From: Bacillus pumilus
Lineage (GTDB): Bacteria; Bacillota; Bacilli; Bacillales; Bacillaceae
Assembly: GCA_001938995.1 (NCBI GenBank)
Contig: MKZN01000002.1
Span: 332,383-396,382, forward strand
Reading direction: 5' to 3'
DNA length: 64,000 nt
The position numbers and the translations under genes are program-made. Positions 1 to 10,157 of the stretch are shown piece by piece. Positions within the stretch are counted from its first letter, which is position 1, and the number at the start of each line of letters is the position of its first letter. The notes under the pieces are model-generated. The model ran no database searches. It had not been told where the DNA came from and was given only the letters and a program-made list of their open reading frames with translations.

Positions 1-23
1 CGCTAGTTGATGATAGAGGACTG

Positions 24-2789
24 TTAATTTTGGTAATATTTCTCCATGATTTCAGCATTTTTCAGCGATAATGTTGGGTATTTTGGATTTGCACCCACAT
101 CTTTAGAAATAATACGAGAACGTTCACACAGTTCTCCTTCTGCTTTCTCAACAACAATACGTCCTGATGGGTATTCAGGCGCTGATGCATCTGCATGCTT
201 TTGATCTTCTACCGTTAATTCTGAGATGATGAAGAGCTGCTTGACATCTTCTTTGATGGAAGCTAAAAGGTCCTTCACTTCATCAGTCGCATAAAGTGTC
301 ACACTTGCTTCTAGTGAACGTCCGATGACTTTCTCATTACGGGCAATTTCAAGTGCTTTCAGAACATCATCACGAACTTCCATAAAGCGGTCGAATTTCG
401 TTTCGGTCGCTTCTGCTTGTGGAATAGCCACAACTTCTGGCATATCAGTTAATTGAACACTTGGTTCTTCCACAAAGCGTAAATGGCTCCATAATTCATC
501 TGCTGTGTGCGGAAGAATTGGTGCAGTTAGCTTCACTAACGCCATTAATGTTTCGTAGAAGACGGTTTGCATGCTGCGCCGATCTGGATGATCTGCATGT
601 TCAATGTACACCACATCTTTTGCAAAATCGAGATAGAATGAGCTTAGCTCAATCGTACAGAAATTATGAATCGCATGATATACGACAGCAAATTCATAAT
701 CGTCATACGCCTTTTTCACCTTATCAATCAGTTTGTTTAATTTGATTAAGATATATTGATCCACTTCGCGAAGCTCTTCTACTGGCACAGCATGTACTGC
801 TGGTTCAAAGTCGAACAGGTTACCATGCAAGAAGCGGAACGTGTTACGAATTTTACGGTATACTTCTGCCACTTGTTTAAGAATATCATCAGACACTGGA
901 TGATCAGCTTGATAGTTAACAGAGGAAACCCAAAGTCTGAGGATCTCCGCACCAAGTTGCTTAGCCACCTTCGTTGGATCTATTGTGTTGCCTAATGATT
1001 TACTCATCTTACGTCCCTCTTTATCAAGCGTAAAGCCATGGCTTAGCACACCTTTATAAGGTGCTTTTCCAGTGACCGCAACCGCTGTTGATAATGATGA
1101 GTTAAACCAGCCTCGATATTGATCAGAGCCTTCAAGATAAAGATCTGCTGGACGGACAAGGTCTTCTCTTTCTTCTAAAACGGCTTGGTGAGAAGAACCT
1201 GAATCAAACCATACATCCATGATGTCCTGCTCTTTAGTAAATTCACCATTCGGGCTGCCTGGATGTGTAAAACCTTCTGGAAGTAATTCTTTTGCTTCTT
1301 TTTCAAACCAAATATTTGATCCATGTTCTCTAAACAATTGTGATACATGCTGAATCGTTTTGTCCGTGATGATCGGTTCCCCGTTTTCCGCATAAAAGAC
1401 CGGAATTGGTACTCCCCATACACGCTGTCTTGAAATACACCAGTCACCTCTGTCACGCACCATATTAAATAGACGTGTTTCACCCCATGCTGGTACCCAT
1501 TTTGTTTCTTTAATATTGTCTAAAAGAGCTTCTCTGAAATCTTTAATGGATGCAAACCACTGAGAAGTCGCACGATAAATCGTCGGTTTTTTCGTTCTCC
1601 AGTCATGCGGATAAGAGTGGGTAATAAAGTCGAGCTTTTTCAGTGCGCCTTTTGCTTCAAGCTGTTCTGTGATGGCTTTATTTGCATCCTCATAGAAAAC
1701 CCCTTCAAATCCAGGTGCTTCTTCTGTCATGACACCTTTCTCATCAACTGGGCATAGCACATCAAGACCGTATTTCATACTGACAATAAAGTCATCTTCT
1801 CCGTGACCTGGTGCCGTGTGAACACAGCCAGTACCGGCATCCGTTGTAACGTGATCGCCAAGCATAACGAGTGAATCTCTACCATAGATCGGATGCTCTG
1901 CCACGACTTTGTCTAGTTCATTTCCTTTTAGGGTTTTCACGACTTCGTATTCATCAAAACCAATGGTTTTCGCTACTTGTTCAGCCAGTTCAGATGCCAC
2001 AACATATCGATCATCCCCAACTTTGAGCACACTGTATTCTAGATTCGGATGAACACAAATTCCAAGGTTAGCTGGAATGGTCCAAGGTGTTGTTGTCCAA
2101 ATGATGAATTGCTCTCCATTTTCAAGTACGCCTTTTCCATCTTTCACTTTAAATGATACGTAGATGGATGGGGAGCGTTTGTCTTTGTACTCAATTTCCG
2201 CTTCAGCTAGTGCTGATTCACTTGAAGGTGACCAGTTAACAGGCTTCAGCCCTTTGTAAATATAGCCTCTTTTCGCCATTTCACCAAAGACAAGGATTTG
2301 CTGCGCTTCGTATTCAGGCTTTAACGTGACATATGGATTGTCCCAGTCGGCTCTAACGCCTAGACGTTTGAACTGGTTACGCTGACCTTCGATTTGCTTC
2401 CAAGCGTATTCTTCACATAGTTTGCGAAATTCTGCTGTGGACATTTCTTTTCGCTTCACTTTTTTATTTTTTGTGAGCGCCGTTTCAATTGGTAAGCCAT
2501 GTGTATCCCAGCCCGGTACGTACGGTGCGTGGAATCCATTCATTGATTTAAAACGGACAATAAAATCTTTTAGGATTTTATTGAGTGCGTGTCCCATATG
2601 AATATCACCATTCGCATATGGAGGTCCATCATGCAATATAAAAGTCGGGCGTCCTTTTGTCCGCTCCAAGACCATTTGATAGATGTCTTTTTCTGCCCAT
2701 TCCTCTTGGATTTCAGGCTCTTTGTTTGGCAAGTTCCCTCTCATAGGGAATTCTGTTTTCGGCATTAATAACGTGTCTTTGTAGTTCAT
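24..2789 (-). CDS. ileS: Isoleucyl-tRNA synthetase
   Basis: Cytosolic class I enzyme that charges tRNA-Ile with isoleucine. The 921-residue frame has the HIGH-type motif HMGH at about residues 64-67 inside a PPYANGD context, the KMSKS loop ([10 protein letters not shown]) near residue 595, the editing domain between them, and an anticodon-binding C-terminal half. I start at the ATG of MNYKDTLL because a GGAGG lies 7 nt upstream; the ATG two codons earlier is too close to it. The C-terminus is odd: the zinc knuckle usual here (CxxC then CxxC) reads CERS and later SLKN, so only one of four cysteines remains. Expression is under the T-box leader just upstream. Confidence 0.97.
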   Translation of the reverse strand: MNYKDTLLMPKTEFPMRGNLPNKEPEIQEEWAEKDIYQMVLERTKGRPTFILHDGPPYANGDIHMGHALNKILKDFIVRFKSMNGFHAPYVPGWDTHGLPIETALTKNKKVKRKEMSTAEFRKLCEEYAWKQIEGQRNQFKRLGVRADWDNPYVTLKPEYEAQQILVFGEMAKRGYIYKGLKPVNWSPSSESALAEAEIEYKDKRSPSIYVSFKVKDGKGVLENGEQFIIWTTTPWTIPANLGICVHPNLEYSVLKVGDDRYVVASELAEQVAKTIGFDEYEVVKTLKGNELDKVVAEHPIYGRDSLVMLGDHVTTDAGTGCVHTAPGHGEDDFIVSMKYGLDVLCPVDEKGVMTEEAPGFEGVFYEDANKAITEQLEAKGALKKLDFITHSYPHDWRTKKPTIYRATSQWFASIKDFREALLDNIKETKWVPAWGETRLFNMVRDRGDWCISRQRVWGVPIPVFYAENGEPIITDKTIQHVSQLFREHGSNIWFEKEAKELLPEGFTHPGSPNGEFTKEQDIMDVWFDSGSSHQAVLEEREDLVRPADLYLEGSDQYRGWFNSSLSTAVAVTGKAPYKGVLSHGFTLDKEGRKMSKSLGNTIDPTKVAKQLGAEILRLWVSSVNYQADHPVSDDILKQVAEVYRKIRNTFRFLHGNLFDFEPAVHAVPVEELREVDQYILIKLNKLIDKVKKAYDDYEFAVVYHAIHNFCTIELSSFYLDFAKDVVYIEHADHPDRRSMQTVFYETLMALVKLTAPILPHTADELWSHLRFVEEPSVQLTDMPEVVAIPQAEATETKFDRFMEVRDDVLKALEIARNEKVIGRSLEASVTLYATDEVKDLLASIKEDVKQLFIISELTVEDQKHADASAPEYPSGRIVVEKAEGELCERSRIISKDVGANPKYPTLSLKNAEIMEKYYQN

Positions 2790-2831
2790 ACCCATTCCTC
2801 CACATGCAAATTCGTCTTAAAGAAAAACAAT

Positions 2832-3100
2832 AAAAAAAGCCCTCTCATCCCACAAGGGACGAGAAGGCTTGTCTCGCGGTACCACCCTTTTAGAAAAGCG
2901 ATTAACAATCGCTCATCCACTCTAAAATCGTAACGTGATCGGACGCCTTTTCTTACTGATTCATTTCAGAAAAGGAACTAAAGGGGTGATCTCATGAGCA
3001 GCGTCACGTAATGTCAGGCTTCCACCATCCCTGATTCGCTTTATTACGCATTGAACAACTGCGAGTGTCCCTTTCAAACGTTTATCTCTTGTTAATTTAT
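2832..3100 (-). promoter_or_regulatory. T-box riboswitch leader of ileS
   Basis: The roughly 270-nt leader carries the conserved T-box sequence AGGGTGGTACCGCG (minus strand, 2875-2888), which pairs with the acceptor end of uncharged tRNA. It is followed by a strong terminator (14-nt arms, 2838-2869, then seven U). Upstream lies a long stem I region. Since the next gene is ileS the specifier should be an Ile codon; an AUC inside GAGATCACC near 2985-2995 is the candidate, but I did not fold the stem. Known mechanism: uncharged tRNA-Ile stabilises the antiterminator and allows readthrough. Confidence 0.93.
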
Positions 3101-3106
3101 GATGGT

Positions 3107-3136
3107 ATTATATGCAACATGAGCGGGTCATGTCAA
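3107..3136 (-). promoter_or_regulatory. SigA promoter of the ileS T-box transcript
   Basis: On the minus strand, TTGACA (3131-3136) and TATAAT (3107-3112) are separated by 18 bp. Both hexamers match the vegetative consensus exactly. The start would fall near 3100, at the beginning of the T-box leader. Confidence 0.85.
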
Positions 3137-3145
3137 GATGATCGG

Positions 3146-3640
3146 CTATTCTTTTTCGTCAAAGACTGCATCCACTTCATATTCAAGCAGATGATCCCAA
3201 TCATCATTTTTCAGAAGATCTAGCTGCGCTTCAATCAGCATTTGGAAACGTGTTCTAAAGACCTTCGATTGTTTCTTCAGCTCTTCTATTTCCATGGCAA
3301 TTTTTCTTGATTTTGATAATGCTTCGTTGATAATACGGTCCGCATTTTTCTCTGCTTCGCGAATAATCAATTTCGCTTCTTTATCTGAATGACGTTTCAC
3401 ATCTTCAGCTGCTTCTTGTGCCACAAGAATCGATTTATTCAATGTTTCTTCGATTGTTGCAAAATGGCCAAGTCTTTCATCGAGCTCGTTGACTTTGTCT
3501 TCAAGTTCATTTTTTTTACGCAACACGATTTCGTAATCTTTACGTACTTGGCTTAAAAACTCATTTACCTCATCTTCGTCATAGCCACGAAAACTTTTTG
3601 TGAACGTTTTATTATGAATATCATTAGGTGTTAATGGCAA
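3146..3640 (-). CDS. divIVA: Septum site/polar scaffold protein DivIVA
   Basis: Membrane-curvature sensing coiled-coil protein that recruits MinJ-MinCD to septa and poles and helps anchor the chromosome during sporulation. The N-terminal lipid-binding region reads PLTPNDIHNKTFTKSFRGYDEDEVNEF, followed by long heptad coiled coils and a short acidic tail ending EKE. I choose a TTG start at 3640: it gives 164 residues, the length of B. subtilis DivIVA, and follows a GGAGGT. The in-frame ATG seven codons upstream lacks a ribosome site. It is the last gene before the separately transcribed ileS; I see no clear terminator between them. Confidence 0.95.
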   Translation of the reverse strand: MPLTPNDIHNKTFTKSFRGYDEDEVNEFLSQVRKDYEIVLRKKNELEDKVNELDERLGHFATIEETLNKSILVAQEAAEDVKRHSDKEAKLIIREAEKNADRIINEALSKSRKIAMEIEELKKQSKVFRTRFQMLIEAQLDLLKNDDWDHLLEYEVDAVFDEKE

Positions 3641-3666
3641 CCTCGCCACCTCCAGATTCAAGTTCG

Positions 3667-4443
3667 TTATGTCAGAAGCTCAAATGTTACTTTAAATTTA
3701 TCCTTTTTCGTCTTCCCATCAATTGTTTTCAAGGAAAAGCGGCCAAAACCTCGGACTGAGAGCTGATCGCCTTCACCAATTGTGAAAGAAGGGTCCTCTG
3801 TGACTTTCCAGTTCACTTTAACAAGACCATTTTTGACTAAAATCTGTGCTTTTTGCCGAGACTGACGGCTAACAGCAGCACAAACAGCGTCAAGCCTCAA
3901 TGAAGAGATCGTGTCTTCTTTGATGTCAGTCTTTGTGATTACTGGTTTTATATCCGTCTGATTGATTTCTTCTAATGACACTGCTGCTCTACCGACATGC
4001 GTCAGCTGCGCTCGAACAAAATCTGCTACGTCACTTGTACAAATAAACTGCACAGATTCCTCTGAAAATAACAGATCACCGAATTTTTGCCGTTTCAAGC
4101 CTGTCCCAATGAGTGAGCCAAGAAGCTTCGGATGCTCAATGGAAATAAACTTTTTTGCATAGTTGACCTGAAAATAAGTCAACTCAACGTCCTCAATCGC
4201 TGGCTCTAAATAGTTGGGATAGATCATGGCTCTTTTGCGTTCAGCTTCCTCATACCCTCCAAAAAACATGATACCGAGTTCATCAGCATGTTGAATCACT
4301 GATTGGGTGATAAACTGCTCACGTGGATCGAGGAAATCTGTTAATTTCAGCCGATATTGATCGAGTGCAATTTTTTTCCAACCTAACACTTGATCGACAA
4401 ATGGCTGTTCGTCTTTTCTGAAATGTTGATAAATATCGCTCAT
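3667..4443 (-). CDS. ylmH: S4-domain RNA-binding protein YlmH
   Basis: 258 residues with a C-terminal S4 RNA-binding domain (about residues 180-245, with RLDAVCAAVSRQSRQKAQILVKNGLVKVN). Family knowledge: B. subtilis YlmH binds stalled 50S-peptidyl-tRNA complexes in ribosome-associated quality control, acting like RqcP. The N-terminal half is the YlmH-specific domain. It lies between ylmG and divIVA as in B. subtilis, but a compact hairpin with a U-run stands just before it, so its supply from the upstream ylm genes may be partly attenuated. Confidence 0.92.
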   Translation of the reverse strand: MSDIYQHFRKDEQPFVDQVLGWKKIALDQYRLKLTDFLDPREQFITQSVIQHADELGIMFFGGYEEAERKRAMIYPNYLEPAIEDVELTYFQVNYAKKFISIEHPKLLGSLIGTGLKRQKFGDLLFSEESVQFICTSDVADFVRAQLTHVGRAAVSLEEINQTDIKPVITKTDIKEDTISSLRLDAVCAAVSRQSRQKAQILVKNGLVKVNWKVTEDPSFTIGEGDQLSVRGFGRFSLKTIDGKTKKDKFKVTFELLT

Positions 4444-4461
4444 TTTGTTCCCCTTTTATGT

Positions 4462-4486
4462 AAAAAAGCTTGGCAGAGGCCAAGCC
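4462..4486 (-). terminator. Intercistronic terminator-like hairpin between ylmG and ylmH
   Basis: Minus strand: GCTTGGC, loop CTCT, GCCAAGC, then six U. The 7-bp GC-rich stem and U-run are typical of an intrinsic terminator, yet it sits inside the ylm gene series, so partial readthrough or a separate ylmH-divIVA promoter is implied. Confidence 0.65.
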
Positions 4487-4497
4487 TGGCAGCCTGT

Positions 4498-4779
4498 TTA
4501 CATGATTCCTGCAATCATTTGATAAAGACCTTTTAATCCGTAATCTGATGCAAAACGAATCACAAGCAATGCCACAATTGGCGAAATATCAATCATACCA
4601 ATTGGCGGAATAATTTTACGAAATGGTTCTAAATACGGTTCGCAAATGGATGTCAAAAAGCGGCCAAATGTTGTGTCTCTAGCAGATGGTACCCATGACA
4701 TAAAGATGTAAATAATAACCGCGAATGAGTAAATCGTTAATACTGTTTGTAGTATGCTAAAAATATAAGATAGAATCAC
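4498..4779 (-). CDS. ylmG: YggT-family membrane protein YlmG
   Basis: 93 residues with two predicted membrane helices (about 4-24 and 62-82) joined by the conserved YggT segment containing [20 protein letters not shown]. The family is found next to division genes in Gram-positive bacteria and cyanobacteria, and its biochemical role is not settled. It follows sepF by 6 nt, so the two are surely cotranscribed. Confidence 0.92.
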   Translation of the reverse strand: MILSYIFSILQTVLTIYSFAVIIYIFMSWVPSARDTTFGRFLTSICEPYLEPFRKIIPPIGMIDISPIVALLVIRFASDYGLKGLYQMIAGIM

Positions 4780-4785
4780 TATGAT

Positions 4786-5244
4786 TTACCACCTCTGAGG
4801 TTCTTCCTCTGTTAATAACTCTGATATTGTGCCCGAAACATCTACATTATCAGGTGTGCAGAGGAATATATTCGAGCCAATACGCTGAATGTCTCCACCG
4901 ATTGCATAAACCGTTCCGCTTAAGAAATCGATGATACGTTTTGCTTGATCGTGCTGGATGCGCTGCAAATTAACGACAACTGCACGCCTGTTTTTAATCT
5001 GGTCTGCAATCTCTTGTGCCTCTGCATAAACCCGCGGCTCACATAACACCACTTTAGAGGATTTTTGCACGCTTTGCAAGCTCACGACATTTTGTTTTGC
5101 TGTTTGCGGACGCTCTTGAAATGCAGCCTTTTCTTTTGTGCCTCTTTCTTCTTGCACTGGTTCTTTTTCTTCATCAATATATTCGTATTCATACTCTTCG
5201 TCATCGAGTGTGAAAAAGCTTTTAAACTTATTTTTTATGCTCAT
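4786..5244 (-). CDS. sepF: Cell division protein SepF
   Basis: SepF bundles FtsZ filaments into rings and tethers them to the membrane. The 152-residue protein has an N-terminal amphipathic membrane anchor ([11 protein letters not shown]), an acidic linker rich in E and Y, and the C-terminal DUF552 fold that forms SepF rings (about residues 65-145). The ATG at 5244 follows AGGAGGTG and lies one base after the ylmE stop, so translation is probably coupled. Longer in-frame starts run back into ylmE and are not believable. Confidence 0.95.
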   Translation of the reverse strand: MSIKNKFKSFFTLDDEEYEYEYIDEEKEPVQEERGTKEKAAFQERPQTAKQNVVSLQSVQKSSKVVLCEPRVYAEAQEIADQIKNRRAVVVNLQRIQHDQAKRIIDFLSGTVYAIGGDIQRIGSNIFLCTPDNVDVSGTISELLTEEEPQRW

Positions 5245-5245
5245 G

Positions 5246-5935
5246 TCACGCACCTCCTGTTTCATTTCCAACAAGTGAAGAGCCAATCCGAACAAATGTC
5301 GCACCTTCTTCAATTGCGATTTCAAAATCGTTTGACATGCCCATCGATAAATGCTGACAAGGTGCATTTACTTGGTTGAGATGTTGTACCTTTTCTTGAA
5401 GGCTTTTTAATGTTTTAAAACAGGTCTGAATCACTTCTTGATCATCCGTAAATGGAGCCATTGTCATCAGTCCAGCGACTTCTATGTGTTTGAAATCTGC
5501 TAGCTGCTTCACAAACGGTATGACCTCTTCGGTCATTAAACCGTGTTTTGACTCCTCAAGAGATGTATTCACCTGAACAAAACAGCGAACAGTGTGATCC
5601 GCTCTTTTTTCAATTTCATTCGCAAGAGACATTCTGTCAAGCGAATGTAAATAGTCAATCGTCTGAATGACAGACTTCACTTTTCTTGTCTGTAAACTAC
5701 CGATGAAGTGCCAGCTAATGTTTTCATCGGTTATCACAGCCTGTTTTTCAAGTAACCCTTGGTCACGATTTTCACCGAAATGCAAAATTCCTGCTTCTTT
5801 GGCTTCTAGTGCACGTTCAACTGAAACGTATTTTGTGACGGCAACGACTGATACATCTTCTGGGTTTCTGCCTGCTCTTTTACATGCTTCGTTTATTTGT
5901 TCATTTATTTGTCTGAGATTCTCTCGTACATTCAA
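5246..5935 (-). CDS. ylmE: PLP homeostasis protein, YggS/YlmE family
   Basis: 229 residues, a fold type III PLP-binding barrel without known catalytic activity. The pyridoxal phosphate lysine is K35 in VAVTKYV, and the phosphate-binding motif near the end reads [15 protein letters not shown]. Family members keep the free PLP pool and amino- and keto-acid metabolism in balance. The start is TTG at 5935, whose ribosome site (GGAGG) lies in the end of ylmD, so the two are coupled. Confidence 0.94.
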   Translation of the reverse strand: MNVRENLRQINEQINEACKRAGRNPEDVSVVAVTKYVSVERALEAKEAGILHFGENRDQGLLEKQAVITDENISWHFIGSLQTRKVKSVIQTIDYLHSLDRMSLANEIEKRADHTVRCFVQVNTSLEESKHGLMTEEVIPFVKQLADFKHIEVAGLMTMAPFTDDQEVIQTCFKTLKSLQEKVQHLNQVNAPCQHLSMGMSNDFEIAIEEGATFVRIGSSLVGNETGGA

Positions 5936-5941
5936 TTGCCA

Positions 5942-6781
5942 TTATGCCTCCTTAAATCCGACAAAAGACATCATACGTCCTGTTTTCCCTTGATCACGCC
6001 GGTGCGAGAAGAAAAGCTGATCATTGCAGCTTGTGCACATCGAACTGACATGTATGTTTTCTTCTTTTATTCCTGCATGAAGCAATGCGTGTTTGTTTAA
6101 TGTTTTCAAATCGATTTTGTATTGTCCACGTGAAACCTCGGAATACACTTCCTCTGTTGAGAAAGGAAGCTTTTTCACTTGATCCATAACGACATCATCT
6201 ACTACGTAGCAGCAACTGCCAATCGACGGTCCAATGCCGACCTGTATATGATCAACTGCTACACCTTCTTGGCTGGTCCAAATATCAATCATTTTTGCGC
6301 CAATTTGCTTGACGGTTCCTTTCCAGCCAGCATGAGCCGTTCCGATCAGTCCATCATTAGGGGCTAGAAAATAAAGCGGAACACAATCAGCGAAACAAAG
6401 AGCGAGCATCATGTTTGGTTCAGACGTATACAAACCATCTGTTCCAGGCAGGGCCTCATGATAATGAAGGCTGCCTCTGCCCTTGTGCTCTTTGGTGACT
6501 TTCATTATATGGTCCTCATGTGTTTGGTCAGCAAACACCCAATCAGAGAGCGGCACAGCAGTTCCATCTGCTATGACTTGGCGATTCATTTGAACACTAG
6601 AAGCATCATCTCCTACATGGAGTCCAGTATTCAGTGATTGATATGGATCAAGGCTAAAGCCGCCATTTTTTGTCGAAAATCCGGCCAATACCCTTTGACC
6701 AGAACAAGTGATGTTCGTCCAATCATGAATCGCCATCGCATAAGGCGTTTTCAACTGAAAGGGGTCATATTTGTGTGTCAT
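5942..6781 (-). CDS. ylmD: YfiH/LACC1-family multicopper-fold enzyme YlmD
   Basis: 279 residues of the Cu-oxidase_4 family, characterised elsewhere as purine nucleoside phosphorylase/adenosine deaminase-type enzymes and formerly called polyphenol oxidase. Conserved metal and active-site motifs are visible: QTHEDH, LCFADCVPLYF and GTAHAGWKGTVK. I start at the ATG of MTHKYDP, 5 nt after GGGAGG; the extra 32 codons of the longer frame are AT-rich leader. In that leader a TGG-TAAAAT (-10 hexamer at 6824-6829, minus) could be an extended -10 promoter. Its role in this division-linked cluster is unknown. Confidence 0.92.
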   Translation of the reverse strand: MTHKYDPFQLKTPYAMAIHDWTNITCSGQRVLAGFSTKNGGFSLDPYQSLNTGLHVGDDASSVQMNRQVIADGTAVPLSDWVFADQTHEDHIMKVTKEHKGRGSLHYHEALPGTDGLYTSEPNMMLALCFADCVPLYFLAPNDGLIGTAHAGWKGTVKQIGAKMIDIWTSQEGVAVDHIQVGIGPSIGSCCYVVDDVVMDQVKKLPFSTEEVYSEVSRGQYKIDLKTLNKHALLHAGIKEENIHVSSMCTSCNDQLFFSHRRDQGKTGRMMSFVGFKEA

Positions 6782-6989
6782 AGCTGCCTCCCACCTTTCA
6801 TTCATCTCTCTTGATATCGCTCCTATTTTACCACAAGAAATACTAAGACAGTTAGTGGGATTCAATAAATAATACACTCAAATGTGCCCTTTCTACAGGT
6901 TTTTTTGCAAATTGATATGAAAACGTAATCTTTTTACCCGAAAAAGACAATGTGTACTGAGATGGAGAGATTGGTAAGGGGTTATTTTT

Positions 6990-7226
6990 TTAAGAAGACA
7001 ATCGGACAAGTATTACATCTTCGCCAATTTTTACTATATTTCGCCACGGGACGATCATTTCCTCTTCTTTTCCGAAGAATCCCATCATTTTAACCGTACC
7101 ACCAATAATAATTGCTTGAATTTTACCGCTTGTGACATTGATATCAATGTCTCCAATTGTGCCTAGTTTTTTCCCACTGGACACATCGACAACGTCCTTT
7201 ATTTGAAATTCAGAGATACTCATCAT
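6990..7226 (-). CDS. ylmC: PRC-barrel protein, YlmC/YmxH sporulation family
   Basis: 78 residues forming one PRC-barrel domain, with GKKLGTIGDIDINVTSGKIQAII and a closing IVPWRNIVKIGEDVILV. The family is restricted to endospore formers and is linked to sporulation without a defined biochemical role. Either of two tandem ATG codons may be used. A CATACATA sequence about 40 nt upstream resembles a SigE -10 but has no convincing -35. Confidence 0.88.
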   Translation of the reverse strand: MMSISEFQIKDVVDVSSGKKLGTIGDIDINVTSGKIQAIIIGGTVKMMGFFGKEEEMIVPWRNIVKIGEDVILVRLSS

Positions 7227-7305
7227 CTTGCCTTCCCCGCCTTTCGTTTTCTACTATAATATGTATGATGGAAAAGCAGGGACGCATACCAATAGTTTCT
7301 CAATG

Positions 7306-8082
7306 CTACAACTTTATTAGGTGCGGACGCTCATTTCTCCACATGACTTCGACTGGACAGTTAAAAAAGGAGGTGAGCGTGTCGCTTGTCATCATTTGCT
7401 TAGTCTCACCTTTACAAAAAACGGTTCCTTCTTTTAGTAATAAGGTGTGCTGAAAAACGGGTGAAATGTCTTCAGCGTGATGGGTCGTATAAAGTAAAGT
7501 GGGTGCATCAGGCTTTGAAGCAATCATGGAAATCATGTCTAGTACTTGTTCTCTTGCTAAAAAGTCTAATCCTGTGACTGGTTCATCTAATATTAAGAGT
7601 TCAGGATCATTCATTAACGCTCTTGCAATCAATACTTTTTGTTTTTCACCTTGGGAAAGGGTTTCATATGTGCGATTGGCATATTTGATGGATCCGAAGG
7701 CTTTTAATAGGTCAATTGCTTTCTCTCTCATGTCATCAGTTGGTGATTCATACAGTCCAATTGAAGCAAATGCACCGCTTAGTACAATTTCAAATGCACG
7801 ATCATCTGGATGTAGCTTCTTTTCAAGCCCTGCTGAAATAAGCCCAATTTTCTTCCTTAGCTTCTCTCCAAGAGCTTCCTTTCCAAAGACATGACCTAGT
7901 ACCGTCATCTCACCAGACGTTGGAAAGTAATACGAGCACAACATATTTAATAAAGCGGTTTTCCCCGCACCGTTTAATCCATAAAGCACCCAGTTTTCCT
8001 TTTCTTTTACCTGCCAATTGACGGAATGAAGTAGCCATTTTCCATTTCGTTTTAGTGAAACATCCTTTAAGTCAAGTGACAC
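7306..8082 (-). CDS. ylmA: ABC transporter ATP-binding protein YlmA
   Basis: 258-residue stand-alone ATPase of the ABC type. Walker A is GLNGAGKTALLN (about residues 35-46), the signature is LSQGEKQKVLIARAL, Walker B is LLILDEPVTGLD, and the switch histidine is in TTHHAED. No permease gene is next to it, so either a distant membrane partner or a non-transport role is possible. In B. subtilis it lies directly after sigG; here the sorbitol-family PTS operon has come between them. Confidence 0.9.
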   Translation of the reverse strand: MSLDLKDVSLKRNGKWLLHSVNWQVKEKENWVLYGLNGAGKTALLNMLCSYYFPTSGEMTVLGHVFGKEALGEKLRKKIGLISAGLEKKLHPDDRAFEIVLSGAFASIGLYESPTDDMREKAIDLLKAFGSIKYANRTYETLSQGEKQKVLIARALMNDPELLILDEPVTGLDFLAREQVLDMISMIASKPDAPTLLYTTHHAEDISPVFQHTLLLKEGTVFCKGETKQMMTSDTLTSFFNCPVEVMWRNERPHLIKL

Positions 8083-8165
8083 AACATTGCCCTCCTAAAA
8101 ATTTCTGAATATACTAATAATAATCACATACAGCATATCGCACATCATTTATTCGGTAAACCTCA

Positions 8166-8198
8166 CATAAAAAAGCTGCTCCCTATGAGGAACAGCTC
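8166..8198 (-). terminator. Terminator of the PTS operon
   Basis: Minus strand: AGCTGTTCC, short loop, GGGAGCAGCT, then six U, right after the IIA gene. It closes the accessory operon before ylmA. Confidence 0.8.
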
Positions 8199-8204
8199 TT
8201 ATTC

Positions 8205-8561
8205 TTAAGAGATTTCTATCCGTATGCCTTCTTTTATATCAGGAAACGTGTGCGGGGATGCAAAGACAGCTCCTGGTAATACATCATCAAACGGCTCTTG
8301 GAAGTATATCGAAATATGGCCAAGCTCTTTAAAGTTGTCATTTGCTTTATTGCCAAGTGCTGTAATCTTGTAGGTTTGATCGCCTACTTGAATGGTCCCG
8401 CCAAGTTTCAGCGGCTCTTCTTCTACATGTTCAAACTCATGTATGACAGACATGTCCCTTAATTCTTGGGGTGCTGCAGGTCCAAATAAAACGATCAATT
8501 TATCTTCTTTAAACTGCGGGACTAAGATCCCGATTTCTTTTACAACAGATTGTGTTCCCAT
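8205..8561 (-). CDS. srlB: PTS sorbitol-family EIIA component
   Basis: 118-residue cytoplasmic EIIA of the glucitol/sorbitol (Gut) family. It takes phosphate from HPr on a histidine and passes it to the IIB domain. The phospho-accepting histidine is probably H41 in VIHEFEH, aligned by eye with the corresponding His of E. coli SrlB. The conserved ALGNKANDNFKELGH block is present. It is the last gene of a tight operon. The family is clear, but the sugar alcohol carried cannot be read from the sequence. Confidence 0.9.
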   Translation of the reverse strand: MGTQSVVKEIGILVPQFKEDKLIVLFGPAAPQELRDMSVIHEFEHVEEEPLKLGGTIQVGDQTYKITALGNKANDNFKELGHISIYFQEPFDDVLPGAVFASPHTFPDIKEGIRIEIS

Positions 8562-8585
8562 ATTTTTCGATTCCTCCTATTACGT

Positions 8586-9596
8586 TTAATACATACCGAA
8601 GCTAGCTACGTATGCGATCACAACAGATAGCACCCCTGTTATGAGACGGCTATACAAAACAGCTGGTACGCCGTATTGTACCGTTTCCGGCTTCGCTTCA
8701 CCAAGTGATAGCCCGACAGGAATGAAGTCACATCCTACTTGACCGTTGATGGCAAACAGTGCAGGAAGGGCAAATTGAGGTGGAATGTTGCCAAGTGCAA
8801 TTTGACTACCAATGAGAACACCAATGACTTGGGCAATGACTGCGCCAGGTCCTAATACAGGTGACAGGAATGGCAATGTACAAACAACAACGAGCAGCAA
8901 GAGTCCCCATAAAGATCCCGCCAGTGGTGATAGGAAATGGGCAATCAGATCACCGATTTTTGTATAATTAATAATCCCAATTAACATACTGACAAATGCC
9001 ATGAATGGAATAATGTTTTTCAATAGCATGTCAACAGAATCACGACCAGCCTGATAGAACGTACCGGTTACTTTCCCGATTCCTCTTGAGAATTTCATCA
9101 GGAAGTTGCCTTTTTCTTGGCGATCAATATTTTCTTGTTTTAGCTTTGAATATGTTTCTTTAAAGTTCTCTTTGTCAATCGACTCACTACTCTCTTGCCC
9201 CTCTGCGTTCGTCTCACCATCAGATGCTTCAGCAAAAGATATGTCTTTTTCTGCGACGCCTGATACGAAGATATCCTCTGTAATATGTTTTGCAAGCGGA
9301 CCAGAAGGAGAGGATGCCAACACATCTACAGTTGGAATCCGCTTCATTGGGTAAAGTCCAATTCGCGCTGTTCCTCCGCAGTCAATGACAACACACATCA
9401 TTTCATCTTCTGGTATGGAATTTTTAAAACCGTCACATGCTTCTGTACCTGTCATTTCAGCAATTTTACGTGCAACTGGGTGAATGCCTCCCCCCGTAAT
9501 TGAAACGACTTTTCTTTTTTTACCGGTCGGTTCAAGCTCTAATCCTACTCCCCATCCGCCAGCACCTTTGGCTACAAATACTTTGTGGTTTGTCAT
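8586..9596 (-). CDS. srlE: PTS sorbitol-family EIIBC component
   Basis: 336 residues. The N-terminal IIB domain (about 1-120) carries the phospho-cysteine C73 in [14 protein letters not shown] charged linker follows, then a membrane IIC1 half (about 170-336) with several hydrophobic helices and a [22 protein letters not shown] segment typical of Gut permeases. It works with the separate IIC2 protein encoded upstream to bring in and phosphorylate a polyol. Gene order IIC2-IIBC-IIA is the Gut family standard. Confidence 0.92.
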   Translation of the reverse strand: MTNHKVFVAKGAGGWGVGLELEPTGKKRKVVSITGGGIHPVARKIAEMTGTEACDGFKNSIPEDEMMCVVIDCGGTARIGLYPMKRIPTVDVLASSPSGPLAKHITEDIFVSGVAEKDISFAEASDGETNAEGQESSESIDKENFKETYSKLKQENIDRQEKGNFLMKFSRGIGKVTGTFYQAGRDSVDMLLKNIIPFMAFVSMLIGIINYTKIGDLIAHFLSPLAGSLWGLLLLVVVCTLPFLSPVLGPGAVIAQVIGVLIGSQIALGNIPPQFALPALFAINGQVGCDFIPVGLSLGEAKPETVQYGVPAVLYSRLITGVLSVVIAYVASFGMY

Positions 9597-9612
9597 GTCT
9601 AACCCTCCTCCG

Positions 9613-10140
9613 TTATGAATCCGCTTTCATTTTTGCCGCTAAGTATTTTGTGATCCATTCAGTAATGATTCCGCGTAGCAAGATGATGACGATCCCTACT
9701 AAAAAGTAACGAACAGCAAGCTCTGACATCGAGTATCCAGCTTCTTTTATCCCGTTAGCAATGCCTAAATAGACGAACAATTCTCCCGCGTTTGCATACG
9801 GGAATAGTGATGTCACCGGATGAACAAATGAAACAGCTGAATCATAGAATGCTGGTTTTTGTTTTTCAGGTAAGAAGCGACCAAACGTATAAGCCATTGG
9901 GTTCGTCAAAATGAGTATAGATAAGATCGGCATTAACGTATAGCGTAAAATGGTGTACTTTGCTGCAAACTGGATCGCTCGATTGACTCGCTCTTCTCCA
10001 ATAAACTTCATGACTGCATAGGTGAAAGTTAGTAACACAACAAGTGTTGGAACGATCCCTGTTAAAAGACCCATGAATTGCTTTCCGCCGGCATCAAACA
10101 TTCCGATAAAATGCTCCCCAAACCATTGAATCCATTCCAT
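9613..10140 (-). CDS. srlA: PTS sorbitol-family EIIC2 component
   Basis: 175-residue membrane protein with about four hydrophobic helices and the family motifs [21 protein letters not shown] near the N-terminus and [26 protein letters not shown] in the middle. In Gut systems this subunit pairs with the IIC1 half of the IIBC protein to form the translocation path. It is spaced 16-17 nt from its neighbours on both sides, as expected for an operon. Confidence 0.92.
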   Translation of the reverse strand: MEWIQWFGEHFIGMFDAGGKQFMGLLTGIVPTLVVLLTFTYAVMKFIGEERVNRAIQFAAKYTILRYTLMPILSILILTNPMAYTFGRFLPEKQKPAFYDSAVSFVHPVTSLFPYANAGELFVYLGIANGIKEAGYSMSELAVRYFLVGIVIILLRGIITEWITKYLAAKMKADS

Positions 10141-10157
10141 GTTTCATCTCCCCTTTC

